Source: Dallia pectoralis
Lineage: Eukaryota > Chordata > Actinopteri > Esociformes > Umbridae
Length of the DNA: 64,000 nucleotides
Assembly: GCA_029465975.1 (NCBI GenBank)
Contig: CM055757.1
Coordinates: 6,603,366-6,667,365, forward strand
Direction of reading: 5' to 3'
Under the pieces are notes generated by a model. The model saw nothing but the letters and a program-made list of their open reading frames with translations, was not told where the DNA came from and did no database searches. The stretch's first letter is position 1, and each line of letters begins with the position of its first letter. This document shows positions 10,601 through 21,993 of this stretch, in pieces. A program made the translations under genes and the position numbers.

Positions 10601-13600
10601 AAATGTACACACACACATGTGCAGTCTCAGTACGTCAATGGTCACCTTCGTTACTTGTAAATATCTACTGGCTTGACGGTTGCATTACTCAGTTTTTCCG
10701 ACAGAATGATGGCGATTAAGAGTCTACAGCCCCGGTTGAACCTGACTGCACCTAATGCTACAGCCAATAGCCGGCCCATAGAACAGCAGCTGAGAGTCAC
10801 CTGCCTCTGGGGACATAGCCGGTGGGTAGTGATGTCCGGAATCGTCCAGGAGAACAGTAGTTTACAGTGTGCCATTGTAAGTGGAGGACTGTAAGTTATA
10901 CCACCGACCTGAAGTCAGGAGGCCGGGTGAAAAGTGACGGATGGAAAACTACACAAAATGTACGCTGGCCTTTGCAGAAAAGCTCCAATCAGTATGACGG
11001 AGTCACTGGGAGTTGACTGTGAAGCCTGTGGTGCTGGGATCTGTTGCTCATTATGTCGGTCTCATGGATATGTGCAAACTCATGGCACATGTACCACATG
11101 TTGAAATATCTATGGTCTCAACGTGTATTTATCATCTTCCAAAAAACCGGGCGGCGGCAATCTCCGTTACGAATTCTGGATCCTGTGGTATTTTATGGGC
11201 CGACCCGATACGGAGGAAGCTGGATCCACTGTGTAACTCACAATTGGCTCGTTATAGATCGCTTTGAGTGGACCATGTCTTCTAATGACACGTATGTGTC
11301 CGTGCACAAATGTGTTGTGTATCCTAATCACACAAATGTATAATGCATGATAAAGTGATGGTGCTACGATGACTGGCACATCCCCTTTATGGCAGAATAG
11401 TAATTCCAAGACTCTCTTATCGAGTATTTAGGGGCAATACAAACAGGAGGACGTATCCACTGAAACAAGGAAGGAATGCTCATTTGCTTGATAGCCCACT
11501 TTGCACAAATTGGCCTGACTACTGTTGTTTCATGTCTTCTTTGGCAATATAGGTAACCTACATTTCCATTCCAACAAAGTGTAGTAAATGGAGTAGATGT
11601 AAGGCAACGCATAGCGGTGTCACAACATCCGTCATGGTAATGTGATCAAACTGACTGATTGTTTACGAATACATTATTCTCACGAACGTTGGTCGTAGTC
11701 CCTACTTGCAATGTAATTGCTGCATTCCTAGATGTATTTATTTGTAGTTTCTGCATTCCTATTACAGTTAACGAATGATCTGTTTCAGAGTAGTTTCTAT
11801 GTCTGACGACCTCCAGTGGCGGATTTAAAAACTGCTCTTCGGTGTCAGCAGGAAGAAATTCTGGCTGCAATCTCTTCTCTAAACGTCAGTCTAAAACGGC
11901 AACCTTTTTATAAAGATGTGTCGAAAAAGGTGACATATAAATAATTATCTATAAAGTGTTTATAGACATAGAGTTGGAAATTTGTCTTATCTATTGTGTC
12001 AATTTCTGTACAATTAATTGTGTACACCAGAAAGTTGTTGACTAGACAGATGTTGGAGGAGGTGCTTACATGATGGCCAAATGTGATGTGGTTTTTCTGC
12101 TCAGGGCACTGTTGCCATTGTCGAAAATGCAAATGTAAAGGTCTCTAACGCCATACCTAAACCACATGATCAGTGGATGATAAGGTCAGATTTGAGAGAG
12201 CGCTGTATTCATGAGTCACGGTGAAGTCAGTTCCTGTTTCAGTCACCTCTTTGGTTACATGTGTGCCAACCAGAAAGGTTTTCATGTTTGGCTGACACAA
12301 AAGGCTTCTTACTAAGTCTGCCAAGACCACCGTGGGTGGAGATCAATGGAAGAATCTTCAAGGGTTCCGAAATCACGAATTCGCTTTGGTCAGGCAAAGG
12401 TTCAACCAGTCACTTCATTCCCTTAGTATGTGTGCGATAGTGACCACCTGATTGGATTATCAGGAGTGATCAGCCAATGAAGTTTGAAGTCCCACCCTTT
12501 TGACAGTATTAAGTTAGTAGGTGCCTAATTGAATTAAAATGGATCGCTTCAATTTGGAGATTTGGCTAATGTTTTTATTTGATAAACTAAATGCACCATA
12601 GACACAATCCCATCTTCATGTTTTCTTTGACTGTATATTTCAATAACGTTATTTAAAGAGAGCCTGGAGTATGAAAAATAGAACAATGGGAATACATTGG
12701 TCCTGAGAACGAGGGCAGATAATATAGACGACTATCTACTACATTTGTGTGGGGAGTATTTCTGGACTGGCTGTGACTTAATATAAGGAATTTCAGAAGT
12801 GTGTGAATGCTAAGGTGAGCTGCGTTGTCTTAGCCAAACACATCTGTTCTGACTTTGGGGCCAAATTCCCTCCAAATTGATTTGGGCTACACACCAGTAC
12901 CATTGGAGGGTTTCCTTGAATGCTGTTGGTGGGTTACTTGTAAAACGCAGCACGAGTTGTCAGGGACAGGCCCCAGGGGCGGGCAACTGCTGTGTGACTA
13001 TCGTCAGCAACACAACATATTCAAATGAAGTAACATGACTAGTGGGCTTGTTTTAAAAGCATAGCCCTACTTTTCAGTCGCGTGATCTTAGTCATGGATA
13101 AATGTGTCTACTGTGATGTTTTGTGACTGATCGTGACCATGTAAAATGTAACTAAAATCTGAGACAAATGTAGCACAGAGCTACTTTTCTTGTCATCCAA
13201 AAAACGGGGATCGGAAATAAAAAAGATAATTATGAATGCATGCTCCACTTCAAAGAATTAAATTATCAGTTTGTTTAGCTCTTTTTATTATAATCAGAAT
13301 TGAAAAAAATATTTAACATGATTATTGTGTATGCAATAATGCTTCGAAATGCTTTATATTCCTGTGTCAATTGTAATTACTTTTACTGTTTTAATTTTTT
13401 AGACGTTTGTGACACAAATTTCTGTAAAGTTTTATGCATTTTGGGTTGTACAATGTTGATAGAAGCCACCTTGTTCTATTGACATTTACACAGTTATCAA
13501 AAAAATATATGGACAAAATAATGGTGTAGCCTATAAAAGCAAAGAGAAGCTCTTTTTGAGTTTTGAACACAAAGATTTATGGGGATTTCGACTCAGTCAT

Positions 13601-13911
13601 TGAGGTCAACCTGATACCAACGGCTATACACTGTATTTCTGTTTCGGTACTTTCACTCAGCATTTCAGAGGATGTCATTTTAGTATACCGGTTTTCATCT
13701 TAGCCAAGTAGTTTCTGCAGGTTGTATTTTATGTAGATCTAGCAAATTTGTCAAAAGACTAAAGTTCAAATTTACACATTCTCGCACTCATATTTTCACG
13801 TAACGTTTTCTTTGCGTCGTTGTAAGAAAATGGTGTCAGAGCAAATGCCGACAAGATGGGCGTCTTGATCAATCGATGTTAAAAGTTGTTGAACAATAGT
13901 GAACAATCGGT

Positions 13912-13940
13912 ACTATCTAATCTCTGCTAGATTAGATAGT
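13912..13940. other. Perfect 12-bp hairpin flanked by direct repeats
   Basis: ACTATCTAATCT (13912-13923), loop CTGCT, AGATTAGATAGT (13929-13940) is a perfect inverted repeat. GTGAACAATC stands on both sides (13899-13908 and 13943-13952). No function assigned. Confidence 0.8.
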
Positions 13941-14221
13941 GAGTGAACAATCAAATTGGATCCAGTAGAAATTGGCAGTTGTGAAGTCCTGAGCGACTTT
14001 GGCAAGGGCCAAACTGTTATGTCATGTGAAATATACGGATCCAATTTGGGATTTGTTTCTCTATTTTAAAAATATTTTATGTGATTAAAATATTAATGAA
14101 AATAACCAATTGTGTTTTGTCAAACGAAACAAGGTTAGTGTAGTTGGATGTTTTTATGCCTACTGATTGGTTTTCAGATGAATATCTTTATAGAGTTTGA
14201 AAAGCTTTTTTAGTAATAATT

Positions 14222-14440
14222 TACCAACTGTATATCTAGGGGCATGTCACTGTTGCACTGTTGTTTTTTGGTATGTTATAATTATTTTTTTGTACATACT
14301 ATCCCTCTACCCCCTAATTCCTTTAGTTTAATTTATATTGTTCTATTCTTATGTTGCATGTAAGCACCTTCCTGCCACAGTAAATTCCTTGTCTGTTCAC
14401 ACATTCAATGGCGAATAAACACTTCTGATTCTGATTCTTT
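14222..14440 (+). mobile_element. LINE-type 3' end fragment (L2-like)
   Basis: AT-rich stretch ending in GGCGAATAAACACTTCTGAT followed by TCTGATTC. This resembles the 3' tails of teleost L2-type retroposons as I remember them (CAATAAAC...TTCTGATTCTGATT). Similar tails are seen near 10337-10352 and 29107-29135. No coding remnant is attached. The family is inferred from memory, not from a search. Confidence 0.5.
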
Positions 14441-16438
14441 TCTGATAATTCAGTAGCCTACGTCAAACACTGGCAAAGGAAAATACAAACAAAGTTGCAA
14501 GTTCAGACGATATTCAGCTTTCACACCAAACATGCAGAGTTCTGAGATGAAAGTTGAAATTTAATTGGCGTCCACGGGTGGTTTATGCAGAAAGAGTTGG
14601 ATATTGTCCGCATTTTATTGTTTTAATATCAATACGGAATTTCACAAAAACATTCAGGTCCAATATTAGACCTACAGTATGGTGTAGGCCTATACATTTT
14701 AATAATTGCCCTTTTCTGTCCCATAAATCATTTATAATTGACAAATTACAAAACAAATGTGGCCCTTCATTTAAGTCCCGATGTGGCCCCAAGCTGAACA
14801 ATGTGCCCTCCCCTCTAAAGTCTAAAGCCTTCATGTCAACAGTGTATCAATGGTGACAATCTTAGAGTGTGCGTTTTCTCGCTATTTCAACAATCTTTTC
14901 ACAACAAACGTTGTTCTTTCAGAAATTATATGCGTTCTCGTTGAGGACTGTACACTGGGTGATACAAGGGTGATACAGGCAAACCCGAGGGCTGACTTTC
15001 TGCACGTAACTGATATTGCCAAAGATGTTCTCACTCTTTTCCGTATCCAAATAAGTATTGTCTTATTTGTCCTGACCGTCATGTGTTTGTCGCTGCACGG
15101 CAGGAACCATGATGGGAGCGGGTTGCGAGGTGCTGACGACCGGCTGTGTCGGTGGACTTCCGTAATCGCACGGCTGGATGCTGTTGGATTTGTGGTCTAT
15201 TTCCATATGCCGTTGGAGCCTAAACACTGCTCAGAGAGAAGCTCCAGCAACACGATGATTCTCAAGCTAAATGTCACTAAAGATAAGCTATGTCAGTTTT
15301 GGTTGGAGCTTCAAACCGTCAAATCCATTCAAGATTTTACCACGACCATTACATAATGGTGATTGCACTATTTGATTCTGTTTGCACCCCGTAAAAGTTT
15401 GCATATTATTTCCTCATGGGAAATAAGCGGTGACACAAATGTTTCTTTTGTGAATTTAATATGATTAATCCCCAAATGCATAAAAGTCCGATTTGGTCTA
15501 ACGATGGTCCTTTTTATATAAAACAATAAATCTTTAACTCTGTTTTGTCTAACAATTTGGAATGGCAGGTATTATATGTCTGTATATTGAACGACACAAT
15601 GCTAGGTGCAAAAAAGCGGTCAAGAATAACGTGTTCTGATTGTGTTGCTTACTGTGTACTTGAACCCTCCATGACGCAGGAAACAGAATTGAGGTGAAGA
15701 TAAGGAGTGTTTTTTCATCTCTATGCAAATGTTGTAAGTTAGGGGTTGTGTTAAAAATGCCCCTCTGTGAAAACATTTGCACTTAAAGGGAGTTCTGCGT
15801 TCATACCTGGGTCTACGGACTTCAGGACCGGATGCTGTCATGAGTGAATGTAGAAATAAATGCACCGTCGGTCTTTTGCGGTTGTTCAAATTTCCTGTAC
15901 TCGAGTCTTGTGGCTTTGACCCAAGTGCTGGAATCTATGTTAAGTTGTATCTAGGTCACAGTCACATACAGGGTTGATGGTATAAGCGTTGCTCACGTAT
16001 TCTCATGTTAACCATTTTAATTTCTTCATTTCCTTCCATTGCACTAGTATACTACATACTGACATTTTCATATGGGGTTCTCCTGCGAGTGATCTACTGT
16101 TGTCCTCCGAGAAAAAGTGCTGCATATCCATAGGGTTCTTTTTGTCCCCGTGGAAACTATTGAAGGGTGTGGAAATATTTCAGCGCTTTAGCTCTGTATT
16201 TCTAAGAGTGAGTGCTTGCAGGGTCTTAGGGTCTGTGAAACGGAAGACCGGGTCATATTTTCCAATGTCTCTGGTAGGGAAATGCTGAATGCCGTGGGAC
16301 CACAATAGCTTGAGAGTGTCATAGGGTTCAGGGGTCGTTCAGAAACACAGTTGGTGTCTGTGAGGCAAATACTGATTCTCCTTGACTACCGGTCAATTTA
16401 CTACTGGGTATTTATTCCAAATTTTTTTCTATAAAGAG

Positions 16439-16531
16439 TGTGCTGCAGGTGGGAATCGAACCCACGCGGTAGCGATATGCGTTTGCCTGTAGACACGACC
16501 TAGAACACAGGACCACCTCAGCTACGCCACT
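16439..16531 (-). tRNA. tRNA-like element or SINE head (degenerate)
   Basis: On the - strand there is an A-box match TAGCTGAGGTGG (16513-16524) and a B-box match GTTCGATTCCC (16451-16461), the latter inside a perfect T-arm GTGGG-TTCGATT-CCCAC. The A-box region resembles class II (Leu/Ser) tRNAs. The anticodon arm does not fold normally and the acceptor ends pair poorly, so a working tRNA is unlikely. A SINE promoter or tRNA pseudogene is the best reading. Confidence 0.45.
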
Positions 16532-17291
16532 TGCCTTGTACAACTGGTTTATGGTATCAGGTTTTTTCGTCTGTTCGTTTTTACTCTGCTTGACATGGAG
16601 TTTCAGGTGGCATGTTGACATTTCACTTTAAGTTTTGTTTATACAGATCCAACTTCCGGAAAAACGCTCTAGGATTTAATGGAAACAAGATGTTACGGGA
16701 GCAAAGAGAAATGATATCCGCCTTGGGATAATGTTTTTCATTTTGAGAGATTGCATACTTGTTTTCAGTTTACATAAAAACAATTCTAAATGTTTTTCTA
16801 CTATTTTTACATGAGAGTAGGATTATGCTGAGAATTCGGCATTTATAAACTGAATACATTTAAACAAAGAAATAAAACACTATATTCTTTCAAAAATATG
16901 TGACATTAACCTTATAATGTCGCTCCATGACATGAATATGAATGGGCAAATACAATAGGGTTACGTCATCACAAAATGATTTAATGACAAACAAATGAAC
17001 ACACTTACGCTATACCTTTCATGTTCTAATTTCATTACTGCGATTATTAATTGTTGCTAAGAAATCTCTGGGGGTTTGTGATACACAGTCGGTGTACCAC
17101 AGCTAAGGACTGTGTTGAGTTGCTGCTAGTTTTATTATGCAGAAAAACCGCACCTCCTCCTGTACATTAGCTATAATACAGCTCTTGCGATGCGGTTATC
17201 CAACTACAGATCAAAAAACAAACCACTGGATCACGAAACTGAAAGCCTCCGTTCCAAAATCACCCCCAGAATTGGTAGCTTTTTATTGCAC

Positions 17292-17584
17292 CAGTGGATA
17301 TGAAAAGTCTACACACCCCTGGTTAAAACGTCAGATTTTTGTGATGTGGAAAAAATGAGACGGATACACGAGAAAGATAAATCATGTCAGAACTTTTCCC
17401 CCCGAAAAACAAACTGAAATCTCATGCGGGATCTGATCAAGAGCTTTCGGTTTGTTTTTCAGTTGAATTGTTCAAGTTATAGGCCACATTAAAGGCGGAA
17501 AAAGTTCTGACGTCTGATTTATCTTTATCTCACTTTTTCACATCACAAAAACCTAGGGTGTGTGTAGACTTTTCATATCCACTG
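17292..17584. mobile_element. Foldback (MITE-like) element with long terminal inverted repeats
   Basis: The left end CAGTGGATATGAAAAGTCTA is matched by the inverted right end TAGACTTTTCATATCCACTG, and the pairing continues inward for roughly 100 bases per arm with small indels. The inner arms match over segments such as TTTTTGTGATGTG and AAGATAAATCA. Between the arms sit about 90 bases that include a second inverted pair (AAAAACAAACTGAAA / TTTCGGTTTGTTTTT). It has no coding capacity. A non-autonomous DNA transposon is the natural explanation; I cannot name the superfamily with certainty, and I see no clear target-site duplication. Confidence 0.85.
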
Positions 17585-18240
17585 TGAGTTTTGTTCCCTT
17601 TTCAACTCCCAGTTAACCGTCGTCTGAGCGGCTGCACACAACTTCTACAGGACTTTAACGTCCGCTGACGACTCGCCTGAAAGTGGGACGAATCACGTAT
17701 GACGACGAGATAACCAAAAGGGAGGTCAGAGACCTGTCAGTGTGGAACAACACCAACTCGGGTTGTCAACAAGACTAAAAAGCTGACGGTGGCTTACAGA
17801 AAACCAAAGGACAAGCATGCATGATTGATTGGGCAAAAATAAAGCGAACAACAGCTTCAAGATCTTCTGGGTACACATTATTGAGAGTGTGTCTTTCCCC
17901 TTAAAGTGAGAAGGTTTTACAGCTGCACTTGGCACTTTCCTTGAAAATTGTATCATGTCATGTTGTAAGTCAAGTTAGATTACATGAGACTACTCTGACT
18001 TCCCCATCAAATAATGTCAACAATATTATTTCAATTTGTATTGTGTTCAGTCACATCTGCACGTGAAACGCTTTGTTCCAATCACAGACATTGCATGTAT
18101 CTGAATTTGTATATTTATTGTGCAAAGAACATGAATAGCAAGTATACAATAGATGGAAGTATGAACAAAACAATCCCAAAGCCCTCGGCTACAAGTCAAT
18201 AAAACACCACGTACAGGAAACCACACTCAGTCTCATATGT

Positions 18241-18545
18241 GTTACGGTTGTGGTGTGGCAGGCAGCAGGTAGACACAAGCGCAGAGAATCTTCCAATATA
18301 ACAGTTTTATTTACCAACAGGACAGGCAACTCCGGACTAACACCGATCACTTCGGGTATCCGCGAGAGTCAAACACGGGATCAAACTAAACAGTACTTTA
18401 TACAGGGACATAAAGCAGAACCACACGAAACGTACATACCGTAACACAATACAATGCCGCAACACTGACGGACAGAAATGACAGGACTTATATACACCGA
18501 CTAATGACACGAACAGACACAGGTGCGGAGAAACCACAGGTGCAC
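18241..18545 (-). mobile_element. Unclassified interspersed repeat
   Basis: Sequence of the pattern TTTTATTTACCAACAGGACA ... ACAGACACAGGTGCGGAGAA, rich in GACA/CACA words. It resembles a common teleost dispersed repeat whose copies are read from the - strand. The ORFs here are short and unrelated to known proteins. Assignment is by general resemblance only. Confidence 0.35.
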
Positions 18546-18993
18546 TGAATAGGCACTGATTTTAAAAAAAATCTAATTTGTGAGTGTTAAAAACTATGTT
18601 TGAATTCATGGACAAAACCAAGAAACATTTCAATGTATAATTTGAACGAATATTACACTTAACTATGACTATTTGTGACAAATATTACTTAAGCTCACAC
18701 CATAAAGCTGTGTTTATGTCACTTGGGATTGACCAATAAGATGACACTTCAGCTGTATCCATGTCTTTCTGTTAGAAAACTATAGCACAAAAAAGTCAAA
18801 TGATTTGTAATGCAGATGTCACTGGCAAATGCAAATACGTTCATGGAAAAGTTCGGGATGCAGTGAAATTTATGTTATTGGAATTCTTTCACCATTATTA
18901 CTAGGTAAGTCATGTAGCTAGAGTTGCAAAAGAACATTCATAATATTCACTCTATATACAGAAAACTAGTCAAGGCTAGAAGTCAGGTCACAT

Positions 18994-20332
18994 TTACATA
19001 GTGAATGATGACCCATTTTCATTGTTGGACCCACTGCCCGACTTAAACGCCCCCAAATAGAGTTCAGAGGTCACGCGTGACGACCGGCCAGTAGGGTAGA
19101 TGAACTTCCGGCCCAGACACCACAGGTCCTCCAGGATCGTCCTGAATTGGCTCCTGAACTTGACGCCAATGAAGGCGTACAGGATCGGGTTGAGGCAGCA
19201 GTGGAGATACGCCAGGCTCCTGGTGACGGCGAGGACGGTCAGAACCAAGCGCGCCGCGTCGCACTCCTTCTGCTGGAACAGCACCACCGTTTGGTACAGC
19301 AGAGACACGTTGTAGGGCAAGTGGCACAAGATGAAGACCACCACCACCACGAGGACCACGCGCACCGCCTTGACGGGAAGAAGAACAACAGAACAATCAC
19401 TGACCCCCCCGGGGAAAGGAACCTCGTTAAAATAGTTTAGGTCTAGATCTTCGGCGGATACCGGACCTTGTGCCTCTGTGTGTTCTGGGTCTTCAGGAGG
19501 GTGCCGGCGATGACCGAGTAGCACACCACCATGACGAAGAGGGGCAGGAAGAACCCGACGGCCACCTGCAGGCTTGGCACCAGCACCTTTATCAGCTGGG
19601 CGGTGTTATCCTCGGAGAACTTGGCCTGGCACACTGTCACGCTCTCGCCCACCAGGTTGTTCTCCGTAAACTGCTCGCTGTAGATGACCGTGGGGACGGA
19701 CAGGGCGACGGCCACCAACCAGACGGCCAGGCAGATGAGGCGGCTGTAGACGAGGGTCCGCGAGCGAAGGCCAAAATAGCGCCTGGCCTGGACGATGGAG
19801 AGGTAGCGGTCGCCGCTGATGCATGCTAGCAGGAGCATGCCGCAGTAGAGGTTGACACTGTAGGCGCCGCGCAGGGCCTTAGAAAAGCAAGAGGAGGAAA
19901 CGTGAGTGTCCTTAGGGCGCCCACGGACCGCGTGCGTTTTCCCATTGGCGTCACACGGGGACATCGCATTTGACCGTAACGCCGCTTGACGCTGCTTACC
20001 TTACACGCCACGGTGCCCATGCTCCAGTCGTGCTGCTCGTTGTAGATGATGAGCGGGAGGGCCACGATGAACAGCAGGTCGGCCACCGCCACGTTCATCA
20101 GGTACACGTCCGTCATGGTTTTGGTTTTCTTGTAGAAGCAGTAGGTGACGACCACCAGCGCGTTGCCGCACAGTCCGAACGCGCAGATGGCGGAGTGAAC
20201 GTAGGTTTGGATGATGATCTCCGTGGCGCGGTTGGGGTTCTTCTCGCATATATATTCCGTTTCGTTGTCGTCGTAGTCGTAGTTGTCAGTTGTAGTGTTG
20301 TCATAGTAGGCATCGTCGATTTCCATGCTCAT
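18994..20332 (-). CDS. ccr6: CC chemokine receptor, CCR6-like (complete, 3 coding exons)
   Basis: Rhodopsin-class GPCR for chemokines at the leukocyte surface. Exons on the - strand: 20332-20000, 19877-19467, 19368-18994 (stop included); introns of 122 and 98 bp, both GT-AG and phase 0; product 372 aa, the usual CCR length. The N-terminus is rich in Tyr/Asp with NTT and NET glycosylation sites, typical of sulfated chemokine-binding tails. Then come TM1-TM2 (MTDVYLMNVAVADLLFIVAL), ECL1 Cys (TVACK), TM3 with GDRYLSIV in place of DRY, ECL2 Cys (TVCQAKF), TM6 (FILCHLPYNV), ECL3 Cys and TM7 with NPILYAF. CCR6 identity rests on MLLLACISGDRYLSIVQA, the ICL3 pattern KTQNTQRHK-AVRV and the C-terminal NNENGSSFTM, close to the mammalian CCR6 end. 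ATG 20332 is chosen over 20326 (MSMEIDD or MEIDD); an acceptor-like CAAAAG lies just upstream, so a 5' non-coding exon probably exists. A fish duplicate (ccr6a/b) cannot be told apart here. Confidence 0.92.
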
Positions 20333-21837
20333 CACCTTTTGAGGGGGAAAGAGACAAACGCTGATACAGTATATTTGGTATTGATTTAACATACTTCCTG
20401 TATATGGCATTATTTTGGTTTATTTTGGTCAGATATTGCGGCCTAAATCTCTTATACATACCTTTGAACCATGCACATAATTTTTATATTTCCCAGCTTG
20501 TTCTATTGGTTTGTCTACGTTCACACACGAATTGAATGATAGCTATATCGTTTGTGCCACTGAAAAGTAAATAATGTACGTTTTCTATAGGGAATCAATG
20601 TTACTTTTACATAATGGTGGTTCTGGTTAAGAGGCTTAAGGCAGTTTTATACGTTAGTCTTCACACCTCTGGCAGTCATTCTTAATAACGCAGGCTGCGG
20701 GAGAAATAACATTTGCGAGATGTTAAATGTACCAAACCTGGAGCAGCTAAACTGCAACAATTATTTCAATAACAGTCCAGGATCAATTTTAATCGGTTTT
20801 AAAACATGTATTTTAAATGTGTTCGAAAGAACACACCAATTTGCAATATATACGTACAAGCAGATATGAAATACTTCTAATAATGAACACCGGCTACAGT
20901 GAAAAGTGTTCGGATGCGTTATGCGACACGTACTTTAATGAAAAACAAAAACGCACAAGAACTTGAGTCATCCGCCTGAGTTGAATGACCCCGTTGTCTG
21001 TTGTGATCGAGGGTGCACCACGGTGGAACTGATCTACATCACTGATCAGATCTTTATCAGTCAGGGAAAGCGCTTCCTATCAAACAGCGTTTATTTTAGA
21101 TGTTGACTCTGATCAACAATAATCTGACTCAACACATTGTCAGTGGAGCTAAAGGGGAAAGGGTTAGCAAATATTAACTACAATCTGGTTATATCAAGAT
21201 TATCGTGACCAGAGTTTCACTTCTGCCTGACAAGAATTACTTCGACTAGGAGAAACCTTTTTATAACTGGAGATTGTCTGTGAATTGTTTTTTCTTAGCA
21301 TCTATCTGTATCTTGAACGTGTTCATCATGAAATAAATTAACGCACACTCATGTGACTCAGTACATTGTACGTGGAGCTAAAGGAAAACGGTTAGCAAAT
21401 CTTCAACAATTGTAAGGTATTCAGGGCTATTCTGTACTATTGCCGTGTTACCACTCATCTTACACGTTGATTTAATAATGTCCTGGCATCCCGCTAATAT
21501 GTGACCCCGTCGATTGCCTCGGCACAGCAATCCATGTATATCTTTTGCTCACAGCCATTAATCTGGTTTAGCATTTTTTTATACCTGAAGCCATTCTCAT
21601 ACATTTCCTTCAGGGACAAAGTGCAAAGATACATTTTCCATAATAAAAAAAAAGTTCCAAATTAATATTACGAAGAATATTTTTTCTCCTGTGGAAATGT
21701 GATAGAGATCGTTGCAGTCCCTGCATAATGGCAATGTCTAGGTTTATCCGAGAGTTGACATGACACATGTATATCTGAACATATTTATTTGTCAATACTG
21801 TAACATAAACATAAACCTGTCTACACGAAATACCCTC

Positions 21838-21993
21838 ACTAGATCCCAAGAACATACCTGTGGGCCAATCCTACAGACTAGGTCCCAAAAACATACCTGT
21901 GGGCCAATCCTACAGACTAGGTCCCAAAAACATACCTGTGGGCCAATCCTACAGACTAGGTCCCAAAAACATACCTGTAAGCCAATCCTGAAG
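21838..21993 (+). repeat. 39-bp tandem repeat, 4 units
   Basis: Four units exactly 39 bp apart with core CATACCTGTGGGCCAATCC. Units 2 and 3 are identical; unit 1 differs at two positions (AGATCCCAAG) and unit 4 has GTAAGCC and GAAG. Confidence 0.95.

Larger units (their letters stand above)
7104..18993. other. Intergenic region between converging pxdn and ccr6 genes
   Basis: About 11.9 kb without a supported gene. Items I can name are listed separately: a GC-rich minisatellite at 8549, CA/GT tracts near 10457 and 10563, a LINE-like 3' tail near 14222-14440, a small perfect hairpin at 13912, a tRNA-like element at 16439, a foldback element at 17292 and an interspersed repeat at 18241. A stretch near 9727-9790 (GGGGTGCT ... 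AGCACCCC) looks like another dispersed repeat. Near 9360-9610 there is a GC-richer, repeat-free stretch that could be conserved non-coding DNA, but nothing in the sequence proves it. The remaining AT-rich sequence shows no features. Confidence 0.6.

Noticed and set aside
14850..15356. 168-codon + strand ORF
   Set aside because: No family recognised, odd composition, no splice or promoter context; a frame of this length is possible by chance.
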